From NCBI GenBank assembly GCA_035627675.1, contig DASPLH010000035.1, positions 1-26,682 of the forward strand: DNA of 26,682 nt. Direction: 5' to 3'. A model generated the notes under the pieces. It worked only from the letters and a program-made list of their open reading frames with translations, did not search any database and had not been told where the DNA came from. The translations under genes were made by a program, and so were the position numbers. This stretch comes from DASPLH01 sp035627675. Its GTDB lineage: Bacteria; Acidobacteriota; Terriglobia; Terriglobales; Acidobacteriaceae. Positions 6,693 to 15,263 of this stretch are shown piece after piece (the stretch's first letter is position 1; every line of letters starts with the position of its first letter).

Positions 6693-8330
6693 ATGAAGAA
6701 GAATCTTGGCTTGAAAGTAGCTCTCATCATTGCAACGCTGCTCGTGTTTGTATGGGGGATCCTCCTCGGCACAGATCCCAGCAGCAGCATCAAGGCGATC
6801 AAAGAACGGGGCCTTGTGGCCGGCGTTCAGCAGAACATTCACCTCGGCCTCGACCTTAAGGGTGGCACGCACCTGATTCTCCAGGTGATGGTCAACGACG
6901 CCATCAACGTCGATAGCGACCAGGCCATGGATCGCCTCCGGGAAGAGCTGCGCACGGCGAACGTTCCCTATGGCGAACTCGCGAAGCCCGACCCGCAGAA
7001 CCCCGATCGCATCGTGATCAAGGGCGTCCCGGCCAACAACGCCGGCGACCTGCGCCGGATCGTCGGCGAGCGCCTGCCGGATTACGACCTCGGCTCGGCC
7101 GCGGGCGACACCTACACGATCTCGATGAAGCCGCAGGTCCTGGCCACGCTGAAGAACCACGCCGTGGCCCAGGCGATCGAGACGATCCGCAACCGCATCG
7201 ACCAGCTCGGCGTCAGCGAACCTGTCATCCAGGAGCACGGACTGGGCGAGCACCAGATCCTGGTTCAGCTCCCCGGCGTGGACGATCCGGCCCGCGTGAA
7301 AGACATCATGCAGTCCACCGCGATGCTTGAGATTCGGCAGTCGCTCGACGATGGCCGCTCGTACTCGAGCGAGCAGGAAGCTCTCTCGGCGCACGGTGGC
7401 GTGCTGCCTCCGGACGCGGTCATCATGAAGGGCCGCACGGTGGGAGCGCGCAGCGACCAGCAGGGCGACCAGTACTTTGTGGTCTCGCGCTCCACGGCCG
7501 TCAGCGGCCGCGACCTGCGCGATGCGCAGGCGACGCGCGAGGAGAACGGACGTCCGGCCGTGAGCTTCACGCTCACCCGCGACGGCGGCAACAAGTTCTT
7601 CAGTTTCACCAGCGCCCACGTAGGCGACTATCTGGCGGTGGTGCTCGACGGCAAGGTCCGTGAAGTGGCGACCATCCGCGAGCCGATCCGCGACCGCGGT
7701 TCGATCTCGGGCGGCATGGACGAGCAGGCGGCAAAGGACCTTTCGATGGTCCTGCGCTCGGGCGCGTTGCCGGCCGGCATTCGCTACCTCGAAGAGCGCA
7801 CGGTCGGTCCGTCGCTCGGCGCCGATTCGATCCGGCAGGGCGTAAACGCGGCCCTGATCGGCATGATCGCCGTAATGGCTTTCATGTTGATCTACTACCG
7901 CGGCGCCGGTATCAACGCGAACCTCGGCCTGGTCCTGAACCTCGTCATCCTGCTCGGGTTCCTCGGCTTCACCGGAGCGACGCTCACGCTGCCGGGGATC
8001 GCGGGTCTGATCCTGACCGTCGGTATGGGCGTGGACTCGAACGTTCTGATCTTCGAGCGCATCCGTGAAGAACTGCGGGCCGGCAAGACAGCGCCTTCGG
8101 CCATCGAGCAGGGCTTTGCCCATGCCTGGCTGACGATCGTTGACACGCACGTCACCACGATCGTTTCGGCGGCCATCCTGTTCCTGTTCGGGACCGGTCC
8201 GGTCAAGGGCTTCGCCGTCACGCTGACGTTCGGTCTGCTGGCGAACCTCTTCACGGCCGTGTTCGTCTCGCGCGCCATCTTCGATGCGCTGCTCAACAAG
8301 CATCAGCGCGGCGAGGCATTGAGCATATAG
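6693..8330 (+). CDS. secD: Protein translocase subunit SecD
   Basis: A 545-residue inner-membrane RND-like protein that with SecF uses the proton gradient to pull exported proteins through SecYEG. Seen: TM1 (about residues 6-25), the LGLDLKGGTHLILQV motif beginning the periplasmic P1 domain, NRIDQLGVSEPVIQ, and a C-terminal five-helix block starting near residue 385 with the GVDSNVLIFERIREE signature of TM4 and its proton-relay aspartate. Length is between the short Gram-positive and the 615-residue E. coli forms. It is co-directional with yajC (18 bases) and secF (75 bases). Confidence 0.97.
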   Translation: MKKNLGLKVALIIATLLVFVWGILLGTDPSSSIKAIKERGLVAGVQQNIHLGLDLKGGTHLILQVMVNDAINVDSDQAMDRLREELRTANVPYGELAKPDPQNPDRIVIKGVPANNAGDLRRIVGERLPDYDLGSAAGDTYTISMKPQVLATLKNHAVAQAIETIRNRIDQLGVSEPVIQEHGLGEHQILVQLPGVDDPARVKDIMQSTAMLEIRQSLDDGRSYSSEQEALSAHGGVLPPDAVIMKGRTVGARSDQQGDQYFVVSRSTAVSGRDLRDAQATREENGRPAVSFTLTRDGGNKFFSFTSAHVGDYLAVVLDGKVREVATIREPIRDRGSISGGMDEQAAKDLSMVLRSGALPAGIRYLEERTVGPSLGADSIRQGVNAALIGMIAVMAFMLIYYRGAGINANLGLVLNLVILLGFLGFTGATLTLPGIAGLILTVGMGVDSNVLIFERIREELRAGKTAPSAIEQGFAHAWLTIVDTHVTTIVSAAILFLFGTGPVKGFAVTLTFGLLANLFTAVFVSRAIFDALLNKHQRGEALSI

Positions 8331-8405
8331 TGGCGGGCCGGGCGCGTCCCGGCCTCCGTATCAGGCGCGGTATGCCGTGCCGCAAAGTTTTCTGAGGCAT
8401 TTAAC

Positions 8406-9626
8406 GTGGAACTGTTCCGCAACACAAACATCGATTTCCTCGGCAAGAAGTGGTACTTCCTGGGCATCACGGTCGTTCTGCTGCTGGCCGGCATGATCTC
8501 CATGGGCGTCCGTTACTCGCGCACCGGCGACCTCGTGCCGCTGGGCGTTGACTTCAAGGGCGGCACCCTGGTCTATGTGAAGTTCACCGAGACTCCGAAC
8601 CTCGACCAGATCCGCGCGTCGCTCGGCAGCGCCGGCCTGCGCGACCCCCGCATCCAGAGCTACGGTCCGGCGGCCAATAACGAGGTGCTGATCGCGCTGG
8701 AGCAGCGCGAGACCAGCGAGGCCGCTCTCGACCAGGGCAAGAACAACATCGTCAAGGCGCTCGAAACCAACGCGCCGCAGGACAAGACCGACCTGAACAA
8801 CGTCGGCTATTCCAGCGTGCAGCAGTACCTGATGCAGAAGGATCCGCTCCGGGCAGGCACGAACGCCGAGCAGCAGTATGGCGAGATTGCCCGCCGCATC
8901 GTCGATTTCCGCGACCGCGAGCGCGGTGGTGTTCTGAAGTCCGTGCAGGATCTCTCCGGCATCGTTCCGCAGCCGGTATTCGAGGCCATGCAGGCCGACT
9001 ACTTCACCTCGAACTTCAGCGTCCGCAACGTCGAGATCGTCGGGCCGCAGGTCGGCGCGCAGCTTCGCACCCGCGCCATCATGGCCACCATCTACTCGAT
9101 GATCGGAATGCTGGTTTACCTGTGGTTCCGGTTCGAGTTGATCTATGGCGTCGCCGCCGTATCGGCCGTAGTTCACGACACGCTGATCACGCTGGGCCTG
9201 TTCTCCCTGCTCAACACGGAGATCTCGCTGACGGTGATCGCGGCCATCCTGACGCTGGTCGGCTACTCGATGAACGACACCATCGTGGTGTTCGACCGCA
9301 TCCGCGAAAACGTCAAGCTGCTCCGCCGCGAGAGCCTCACCGAGATCGTGAACCGCTCGATCAACCAGACGCTCAGCCGAACCGTGCTGACCTCGGGCTT
9401 GACGTTCCTGACGGTGCTCTCGTTGTTTATCTTCGGCGGCGAGGTGTTGTACGGGTTCTCTCTCGCGCTGGTTATCGGCATCTTAATCGGCACATATTCC
9501 TCGATTTTCATCGCTGCCCCCATGCTGGTCGCCTTCCAGGATTGGCAGGCGAAGCGAACCGGCCGCTCGGCCGTGGTTCCGGCGGCGAAGGAAACGAAGG
9601 GAGAAAAGGCCAAAGCGAAAGTTTAG
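8406..9626 (+). CDS. secF: Protein translocase subunit SecF
   Basis: A 406-residue partner of SecD. It starts at GTG (MELFRNTNIDFLG is the standard acidobacterial-type N-terminus), with TGAGG about 12 bases upstream. Seen: TM1 (about 18-37), the GVDFKGGTLVYV motif, NVEIVGPQVG before TM2, the helix block from about 220, and the GYSMNDTIVVFDRIREN signature of TM4. The protein is roughly 80 residues longer than the E. coli form; the extra sequence lies in the periplasmic P1 domain (about residues 100-195). A charged Lys-rich tail ends the protein. The following 231-base gap to tonB shows no clear terminator. Confidence 0.97.
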   Translation: MELFRNTNIDFLGKKWYFLGITVVLLLAGMISMGVRYSRTGDLVPLGVDFKGGTLVYVKFTETPNLDQIRASLGSAGLRDPRIQSYGPAANNEVLIALEQRETSEAALDQGKNNIVKALETNAPQDKTDLNNVGYSSVQQYLMQKDPLRAGTNAEQQYGEIARRIVDFRDRERGGVLKSVQDLSGIVPQPVFEAMQADYFTSNFSVRNVEIVGPQVGAQLRTRAIMATIYSMIGMLVYLWFRFELIYGVAAVSAVVHDTLITLGLFSLLNTEISLTVIAAILTLVGYSMNDTIVVFDRIRENVKLLRRESLTEIVNRSINQTLSRTVLTSGLTFLTVLSLFIFGGEVLYGFSLALVIGILIGTYSSIFIAAPMLVAFQDWQAKRTGRSAVVPAAKETKGEKAKAKV

Positions 9627-9857
9627 GGAACTGCTACAATCCGGAGTTTCCGCCGGAGGGTGTAGCGCGTTCCGCTTGATCGGTCGGGCGTCCCGGGCCA
9701 GAGGTACTCAGGGTTCCGTGACGCCCGCTGTCGTCTCCAGGCCAGAAACTCGGAAGCGAGCGGGTCTGTGAAAAAAGTTGCATGCACCCCTTCGATTTTG
9801 GGAGCAAAACGCGGAACCTCGGTGTCTATGTAAGGCAGTACGACGGAGAGCAGGCTT

Positions 9858-10604
9858 ATGTTTGAAGACAGTCTTCTAGAATCAGGCGGGCGGATCTCGA
9901 AGCGCAGCCCGTGGACGACGTTCCTGTCGTTCGCGCTACAGGCGCTGTTGATCGGCGTCCTGGTGTTGATCCCCCTGATCTATACGGAAGCACTTCCCAA
10001 GCAGCAGTTGATGACATTCCTGGTGGCTCCGCCACCGCCGCCACCGCCACCGCCGCCGCCGGCTGCGGCTCCGGAGGTTAGGGTGACCAAGCCGATCCAG
10101 TCCGAGCTGGATGACGGCCAGCTGCGTACCCCCACGGCCATTCCGAAGAAGATCGCGATGATCAAGGAAGAAGAAGCGCCTCCTCCGAGCATGGGTTCCG
10201 TGGGCGTCCTGGGCGGCGTGGCCGGCGGCATGCCGGGCGGACAGATGGGCGGCGTGATCGGCTCGATCGTGTCCAGCGTCCCCACGGCGGTTCCGAAGGT
10301 CGCGACGCCGCAGAAGGTTCGCGTGTCGCAGGGCGTGGCTCAGGGCCTGCTGGTACACCAGCAGAAGCCCGCGTATCCGCCGCTCGCCCGCCAGGCCCGC
10401 ATTCAGGGCTCGGTTGTCCTGGCCGCCGTCATCGCCAAGGACGGCTCGATCCAGAACCTGCGTGTCGTGAGCGGACACCCGATGTTGACCAGCGCCGCGC
10501 TGGATGCGGTCCGCAGCTGGAAGTACAAGCCGTACTTCCTGAACGGCGAGCCGGTCGAGGTCGAGACGCAGATCACGGTTAACTTCACGCTCGCGGGAGC
10601 GTAG
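9858..10604 (+). CDS. tonB: TonB-like energy transducer
   Basis: A 248-residue periplasmic protein that couples ExbBD to outer-membrane TonB-dependent receptors. Seen: a cytoplasmic N-terminus, one transmembrane helix (22-42), a run of 11 prolines (58-68), a Gly-rich low-complexity linker (112-140), and a TonB C-terminal domain (about 165-248) with KPAYPPLARQARIQGSV, SGHPMLTSAALDAVRSWKYKP and a final beta strand. GGAG lies 9 bases before the ATG. The gene heads an exbB-exbD-exbD set although 203 bases separate it from exbB. The Pro stretch is short compared with the Glu-Pro/Lys-Pro spacer of enterobacterial TonB, the Gly-rich part perhaps taking over the spanning role. Confidence 0.9.
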   Translation: MFEDSLLESGGRISKRSPWTTFLSFALQALLIGVLVLIPLIYTEALPKQQLMTFLVAPPPPPPPPPPPAAAPEVRVTKPIQSELDDGQLRTPTAIPKKIAMIKEEEAPPPSMGSVGVLGGVAGGMPGGQMGGVIGSIVSSVPTAVPKVATPQKVRVSQGVAQGLLVHQQKPAYPPLARQARIQGSVVLAAVIAKDGSIQNLRVVSGHPMLTSAALDAVRSWKYKPYFLNGEPVEVETQITVNFTLAGA

Positions 10605-10807
10605 TTCGAAAATCGGCGGCCGGGGCGGGGGTAGCACTCGCCTCGAAGCTGCCGAGTCGCATCACATCTGAGTTGCGCTACTTCGCTCCGCCCGATGTCT
10701 GTCCGTCTTCTGGCGGGAGCGTGTGCAATCAAGTCTTGAAAGGCCGGGCGGCCGAAGCCCTGCCGGTTCGAAGTTTCTGAAAGAGTTCCGAGGAGGAAAA
10801 ACGACTC

Positions 10808-11563
10808 ATGTTTCTCGCTAACGTAGCAAGCCTTGCTTATGCCAACCTGCACACGGTGGCCCTCTGGATGTTCCAGGAAGCGGCCGTGGGTTGGGACCCG
10901 ATTTCGCTCTGGAACCAGATGGGCTGGATGGCCCGCGCGGTCGTCATCATCCTGTTCATCATGTCCGGTTGGTCGATCGGCGTCATGATTGATCGCGCCC
11001 TGGCCTTCAGCGCGGCCCGCAAGCAGTCGCGTTCGTTCGCTCCCGCCGTCGCCGGCGCTCTCCGCGAAGGCAAGATCGACGAAGCCATCAAGGTTGCCGA
11101 GCGCAACAAGAAGAGCCACCTGGCGAAGGTTGTCACCGCCGGCCTGCAGGAATTCAAGGCCCACGGAGAGTCCAACGAGATCCCGGGCGAGTCGATCGAA
11201 GCCTCGCGTCGCGCCCTTGAGCGCGCCGAAGCCATCGTTCACGCCGAACTGAAGCGCGGTCTCGGCAGCCTGGCCACCATCGGTTCCACCGCCCCCTTCG
11301 TCGGATTGTTCGGAACGGTCGTCGGCATTCTGAACGCCTTCAAGGGCATCGCCGAGCAGAAGGCCACCGGTCTGGGCGCCGTCGCCGGCGGTATTTCGGA
11401 AGCTCTCGTGACGACCGCTATCGGTCTGTTCGTGGCTATCCCGGCCGTGTGGATGTTCAACTACTTCACCAACCGCGTGGAAGCTTTCGACGTGGAAATG
11501 GACAACAGCTCGAGCGAGTTGATCGACTACTTCCTGAAGCGCCGCAACATGGTGCGTCGGTAG
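10808..11563 (+). CDS. exbB: ExbB/TolQ/MotA-family proton channel protein
   Basis: A 251-residue inner-membrane protein forming the pentameric proton channel that powers TonB. Seen: TM1 (about 43-62), a cytoplasmic helical domain (65-145), and the conserved TM2-TM3 region with GSLATIGSTAPFVGLFGTVVGILNAF and ISEALVTTAIGLFVAIPAVWMFNYF. A strong GAGGAGG ribosome site precedes the ATG. The first 20 residues are weakly conserved hydrophobic sequence. Two exbD genes follow at 33 and 12 bases, so the three are probably one operon. TolQ is an alternative name, but adjacency to tonB favours ExbB. Confidence 0.92.
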   Translation: MFLANVASLAYANLHTVALWMFQEAAVGWDPISLWNQMGWMARAVVIILFIMSGWSIGVMIDRALAFSAARKQSRSFAPAVAGALREGKIDEAIKVAERNKKSHLAKVVTAGLQEFKAHGESNEIPGESIEASRRALERAEAIVHAELKRGLGSLATIGSTAPFVGLFGTVVGILNAFKGIAEQKATGLGAVAGGISEALVTTAIGLFVAIPAVWMFNYFTNRVEAFDVEMDNSSSELIDYFLKRRNMVRR

Positions 11564-11596
11564 TTTTGAGCTCTTAGGAGTTCAGAGGAGCTAGGA

Positions 11597-12067
11597 ATGG
11601 CCAAGGAAGGCAAGAAGCGTCGAATGGCGGATGTCACGTCGGATATCAACGTGACTCCGATGGTCGACATCATGCTTGTGCTGCTGATCATCTTCATGGT
11701 GATCACGCCGATGTTGCAGAAGGGCGTCAGTGTGGACCTGGCGACGACGGACAACCCCGTGCAGATGCCGGACGCCGACAAGGAAGACTCCTTGCTGGTG
11801 GCCGTGATGCGCGACGGTACCATCTTCTTCGGGTCGGACAAAGTGTCTGCCGACCAGCTCGCAAACATGGTGAAAGACAAATTAATGAACAAGGCCGACA
11901 AGCGTGTGTTCGTGAAGGCCGACGCCCGGGCCAAGTACGGCTCGGTGGTGGAAGTCGTGGATAACGTCCGTTCGGCTGGCGTGGACCAGCTCGGCTTGTT
12001 GACCGAGCAGCGCAAGCAGGGTGGATTCGATGTGCCCGCCGGTGGCGGGGGCGCTTCCACGAAGTAG
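11597..12067 (+). CDS. exbD: ExbD/TolR-family protein, first copy
   Basis: A 156-residue single-pass protein of the TonB motor. Seen: a basic N-terminus, DINVTPMVDIMLVLLIIFMVI with the proton-carrying Asp24 in the transmembrane helix, and a periplasmic domain ending VKADARAKYGSVVEVVDNVRSAGVDQLGLLTE. A Gly/Ala tail closes it. The ribosome site AGAGGAGC precedes the ATG. Compared with the next gene the periplasmic domain is diverged, so the two are paralogues and not a recent duplication. Confidence 0.93.
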   Translation: MAKEGKKRRMADVTSDINVTPMVDIMLVLLIIFMVITPMLQKGVSVDLATTDNPVQMPDADKEDSLLVAVMRDGTIFFGSDKVSADQLANMVKDKLMNKADKRVFVKADARAKYGSVVEVVDNVRSAGVDQLGLLTEQRKQGGFDVPAGGGGASTK

Positions 12068-12079
12068 CGGAGAAACCAT

Positions 12080-12520
12080 ATGTCAATGGCAGTTGGAGGC
12101 GGGGACGGTGCCCGCGCCGATATCAACGTAACGCCGCTGATCGACATTCTGCTGGTGCTGCTGATTATCTTCATGGTGATCACGCCGCTGACGCCGAAGG
12201 GTCTGGAGGCGCTGGTTCCCCAGCCGCCGAAGGATCCGAACCAGAAGCAGACGATTCAGACGGATCGCACGATCGTCGTGCAGGTACTGCGCGGCGGCGC
12301 CGACCGTCCGGCGCTGAAGATCAACCAGGACGATGTGACCTGGGAAGATCTTCAGGGCAGGCTGACGGACATCTTCAAGACGCGCGCCGAGAAGGTCATG
12401 TTCGTGAAGGCCGACACCGAGTTGATTTTCTCGGATGTCGCCCAGGTGATCGACAAGGCGCACGCGGCAGGTGTCGATAAGGTCGGGCTCATCACGGCCA
12501 AGGTCGAGGCTGGCGAGTAG
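12080..12520 (+). CDS. exbD: ExbD/TolR-family protein, second copy
   Basis: A 146-residue paralogue of the preceding gene with the same topology: ADINVTPLIDILLVLLIIFM with Asp22 in the membrane helix, then a periplasmic domain with VKADTELIFSDVAQVIDKAHAAGVDKVGLIT. The loop after the helix (PQPPKDPNQKQ) differs from the first copy. GGAG lies 7 bases before the ATG at 12080; a second ATG at 12086 is possible. The 12-base gap to the first copy indicates translation from one message. Two different ExbD chains could form a heteromeric dimer in one ExbB pentamer or serve different TonB proteins. Confidence 0.93.
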   Translation: MSMAVGGGDGARADINVTPLIDILLVLLIIFMVITPLTPKGLEALVPQPPKDPNQKQTIQTDRTIVVQVLRGGADRPALKINQDDVTWEDLQGRLTDIFKTRAEKVMFVKADTELIFSDVAQVIDKAHAAGVDKVGLITAKVEAGE

Positions 12521-12556
12521 GCTTCGACAAACCTGAAAAGCAGAAACTGAGTCATT

Positions 12557-12582
12557 GGCGGGTCGCAACGGTGCGGCCCGCC
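12557..12582 (+). promoter_or_regulatory. Strong hairpin between exbD and the TPR gene
   Basis: An 11-bp stem with one G-T pair (12557-12567 with 12572-12582) and the loop ACGG. No U run follows, so it is not a classical terminator. It could protect the exbBD message, or reduce read-through into the TPR gene. Confidence 0.6.
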
Positions 12583-12707
12583 TCCTCGCAGACGCAAGGG
12601 GCATCCGGCTCAGCGACCCGGCCCGATTCCACACGATGGAAACTCGGGTGAACAGAAGAACTCGCTCAGTCCGAGCACCCGACTTTGGCAACGGAAGGTG
12701 ATATCTC

Positions 12708-13526
12708 ATGAACAGAAGCGTACGTCTGCTGGTCGGCTTCGCGGTGCTCCTGGCCATGCTGGCCACCGCAGGCTGTACCAAGCTGAAAGCGCGTGACCAG
12801 CTCAACAAGGGCGTTCAAGCCTACAAGAACTCCCGGTACGAAGAGGCAATCGGTCATTTCAAGCAGGCGGTTGACTACGATCCAAGCCTGATTAACGCCC
12901 GTCTGTATCTTGCGACGGCATACGCCCAGCAATACATCCCTGGTGCAGAAACCGAGGAGAACAAGCGGAACGCTGTCTCGGCCATCGACGAGTTCAAGAA
13001 AGTCCTCGAGCAGAACCCGCCGCGTGAAGCGCAGGTCGCCAGCTTGAAGGGCATCGCCTCGCTGTACTTCAACATGAAGGAAATGCAGCAGGCGAAGGAC
13101 TTCCACAAGAAAGTGATCGAGCTGGATCCGAACGATCCGGAAGCGTACTACTCCATCGCCGTGATCGACTGGACGCTGGCTTACCAGCCGCGCCAGGAAG
13201 AGCGCGCGAAGCTCGGCATGAAGCCCCTGGATCCCCTGACGGACAAGAAGGTCTGCGCGATGATCAAGGAGAAAAACTCCACGAACGTCGAAGAAGGCAT
13301 CCAGATGCTCCAGAAGGCGCTTGAGCTTCGTCCCGACTACGACGACGCAATGGCCTACCTCAACCTTCTCTACCGCGAACGCGCAGACTATCTCTGCGAC
13401 GATCCGGCAGCCCGCGCGGCCGACCTGAAGATGGCGGACGAGTGGGTGGACAAGACCATGGCCACCAAGAAGGCCAAGGCCGAGAAGGAAGGTCCCGGCG
13501 GTATCGTGCTGGAAGAGGGTAAGTAA
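12708..13526 (+). CDS. TPR-repeat lipoprotein, function unknown
   Basis: A 272-residue lipoprotein: signal peptide with lipobox TAGC (Cys23), then tetratricopeptide repeats (about 29-62, 70-103, 110-145 and 183-215) with the usual A/Y/F spacing, for example YEEAIGHFKQAVDYDPSLINA. The last 30 residues are charged and Lys-rich. TPR lipoproteins act as periplasmic scaffolds; I cannot assign a partner. Position after tonB-exbB-exbD-exbD suggests a link to outer-membrane transport. A GGAAGGTGAT ribosome site precedes the ATG. A strong terminator follows the stop codon, marking the operon end. Confidence 0.88.
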   Translation: MNRSVRLLVGFAVLLAMLATAGCTKLKARDQLNKGVQAYKNSRYEEAIGHFKQAVDYDPSLINARLYLATAYAQQYIPGAETEENKRNAVSAIDEFKKVLEQNPPREAQVASLKGIASLYFNMKEMQQAKDFHKKVIELDPNDPEAYYSIAVIDWTLAYQPRQEERAKLGMKPLDPLTDKKVCAMIKEKNSTNVEEGIQMLQKALELRPDYDDAMAYLNLLYRERADYLCDDPAARAADLKMADEWVDKTMATKKAKAEKEGPGGIVLEEGK

Positions 13527-13544
13527 AGCTCCACGTTGCAACGA

Positions 13545-13573
13545 AGAGCCTCTCGCTTGCGAGAGGCTTTTCT
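13545..13573 (+). terminator. Rho-independent terminator after the TPR lipoprotein gene
   Basis: A perfect 9-bp stem AGCCTCTCG/CGAGAGGCT (547-555 with 560-568 of the 13 kb block) with loop CTTG, followed by TTTCTCTTT. It closes the tonB-exbBD-TPR transcription unit. Confidence 0.9.
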
Positions 13574-13578
13574 CTTTC

Positions 13579-13653
13579 AGTTTCAAGTTTCAGGTTTCGA
13601 GTTGATGGCGGCCCATCCGAGACTTGAAACACGAAACTCGAAACTCGAAACTT
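13579..13653. repeat. Facing inverted heptamer arrays before accC
   Basis: Left array 13579-13603: AGTTTCA, AGTTTCA, GGTTTCG, AGTT. Right array 13626-13653: GAAACAC, GAAACTC, GAAACTC, GAAACTT, the reverse complement type. Exact 7-base period in both arms, with a spacer of 22 bases. The same unit as at 2093-2120. Confidence 0.88.
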
Positions 13654-13721
13654 CCTCTGTTACGATTCCCTCCTCGGGGCCTTCGTTCACCTGCCTCCTA
13701 TGCCCCGACCGGGGTCGTCTC

Positions 13722-15263
13722 ATGTTCAAGCGGATCCTCATCGCCAACCGTGGCGAGATTGCCGTACGTGTCATTCGCGCGTGTCGCGAGATGGGTGTCG
13801 AGTCGGTGGCCGTCTTCTCCGACGTGGACCGTCGCGCTCTACATGTCAGGAAAGCCGACTATGCCTATCCCATAGGGCCTGCGGCCGCCGCCGAGTCCTA
13901 CCTGAATGCCGCGAAGATCCTCGACGTCGCGCGGCGCAGCGGCGCGGAAGCGATTCACCCCGGCTACGGCTTTCTATCCGAGAACGCGGGATTTGCGCGC
14001 GCCTGCGAGGAGGCAGGCATCAAGTTCATCGGTCCGGCGGCCGCGTCCATGGAGATGATGGGCAGCAAGACCCGCGCCCGCCAGAACATGAAGAAGGCGG
14101 GAGTGCCCTTCGTTCCCGGTTCCGAGCGGGGACTGGACACGGCAGAGGCCACCGAGGAACTGGCCGCGAAGATCGGCTACCCGGTGATGCTCAAGGCTGC
14201 CGCCGGAGGCGGCGGCAAGGGCATGCGCCTCGTGCGTACCCGCGCCGAACTCCGAAGCGCGTTTGATGCCGCCAGAAGCGAGGCCCAGCGCGCCTTTGGC
14301 GACAGCGAAGTTTATATCGAGAAGTTCATCGAGAACCCGCGCCACATCGAGGTCCAGATATTTGCCGACGAGCACGGGAACACTGTCTATCTCGGAGAAC
14401 GCGAGTGCTCCGTGCAGCGTCGCCACCAAAAGGTTCTGGAGGAGTCTCCCTCGCCGATCGTCTCGCCGGAGATGCGCAAGCGCATGGGCGAGGTCGCGGT
14501 CCGCGTGGCGCAGGCGGCGAGGTACACGAACGCCGGCACCGTGGAGTTCCTGGTGGACAGGGAGCGCAACTTCTACTTCCTGGAGATGAATACGCGCCTG
14601 CAGGTCGAGCACCCGGTGACAGAGATGGTCACCGGACTCGACCTTGTGCAGCTGCAACTGCGCGTCGCCGCCGGAGAGCCGCTGCCTTTCCGGCAGGAGG
14701 ATGTCACCATGCGCGGGCACGCCATCGAGTGCCGCGTGTACGCCGAAGACCCCGACCACAACTTCTTCCCGTCGCCCGGACGCATCACTCGTCTCATCTC
14801 TCCTTCCGGGCCCGGCATCCGTCGCGACAGTGGGATGTACGAGGGTTGGGAGGTCCCGCTCGACTACGACCCGCTGCTGGCCAAGCTGATCGGACACGGC
14901 GAAACGCGCGAGATGGCCATCAATCGGCTTCGCCGCGCACTCGTCGAGTACTTCGTCGGCGGCATCAAGACGAACATTCCGCTCTTCCGCCGCATCTTGC
15001 TCGATCCCGATTTTCGCGCCGGGAACTTCGACACCGGTTTCCTCGACCGGCTTTTGAGCGAGCCCAGGGTTCCCGACGAGCGCACGCTCGACCGCATTCC
15101 CATCGCGGCGATTGCGGCGGCCGTCTTTGCCTCCAGCGAGCCCAAGCCCACGGCGGCCCCAATGATGACCAACACCACCGCCATCAGCGTGAACGGCGCC
15201 GACACCGCCAAGCCCAACACCGCGGGATGGAAGAGCGCAGGACGGAAGGAGGCGCTGCGATGA
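13722..15263 (+). CDS. accC: Biotin carboxylase subunit of an acyl-CoA carboxylase
   Basis: A 513-residue ATP-grasp enzyme that carboxylates the biotin of its carrier protein. Seen: FKRILIANRGEIAVRVIRAC (2-21), HPGYGFLSEN (79-88), the ATP Gly-rich loop AAAGGGGKGM (159-168), and EMNTRLQVEHPVTE (288-301) with metal ligands Glu288 and catalytic Arg292. The ATG at 13722 is the conserved N-terminus; the frame upstream reads through the heptamer arrays. The catalytic core ends near residue 450. The last 60 residues (Ala/Pro-rich, ending at 513) are an extension absent from E. coli AccC. The stop overlaps the start of the carrier gene. This split subunit pair resembles propionyl- or methylcrotonyl-CoA carboxylase alpha chains, so the acyl-CoA substrate is open; no carboxyltransferase gene is in the window. 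Confidence 0.93.
   Translation: MFKRILIANRGEIAVRVIRACREMGVESVAVFSDVDRRALHVRKADYAYPIGPAAAAESYLNAAKILDVARRSGAEAIHPGYGFLSENAGFARACEEAGIKFIGPAAASMEMMGSKTRARQNMKKAGVPFVPGSERGLDTAEATEELAAKIGYPVMLKAAAGGGGKGMRLVRTRAELRSAFDAARSEAQRAFGDSEVYIEKFIENPRHIEVQIFADEHGNTVYLGERECSVQRRHQKVLEESPSPIVSPEMRKRMGEVAVRVAQAARYTNAGTVEFLVDRERNFYFLEMNTRLQVEHPVTEMVTGLDLVQLQLRVAAGEPLPFRQEDVTMRGHAIECRVYAEDPDHNFFPSPGRITRLISPSGPGIRRDSGMYEGWEVPLDYDPLLAKLIGHGETREMAINRLRRALVEYFVGGIKTNIPLFRRILLDPDFRAGNFDTGFLDRLLSEPRVPDERTLDRIPIAAIAAAVFASSEPKPTAAPMMTNTTAISVNGADTAKPNTAGWKSAGRKEALR

Noticed and set aside
6015..8303. A 762-codon open frame on the minus strand opposite secD
   Set aside because: It is antisense to a clear secD and yajC, has low-complexity Arg/Asp/Glu/Ala composition and no domain; it is a by-product of high GC codon use.
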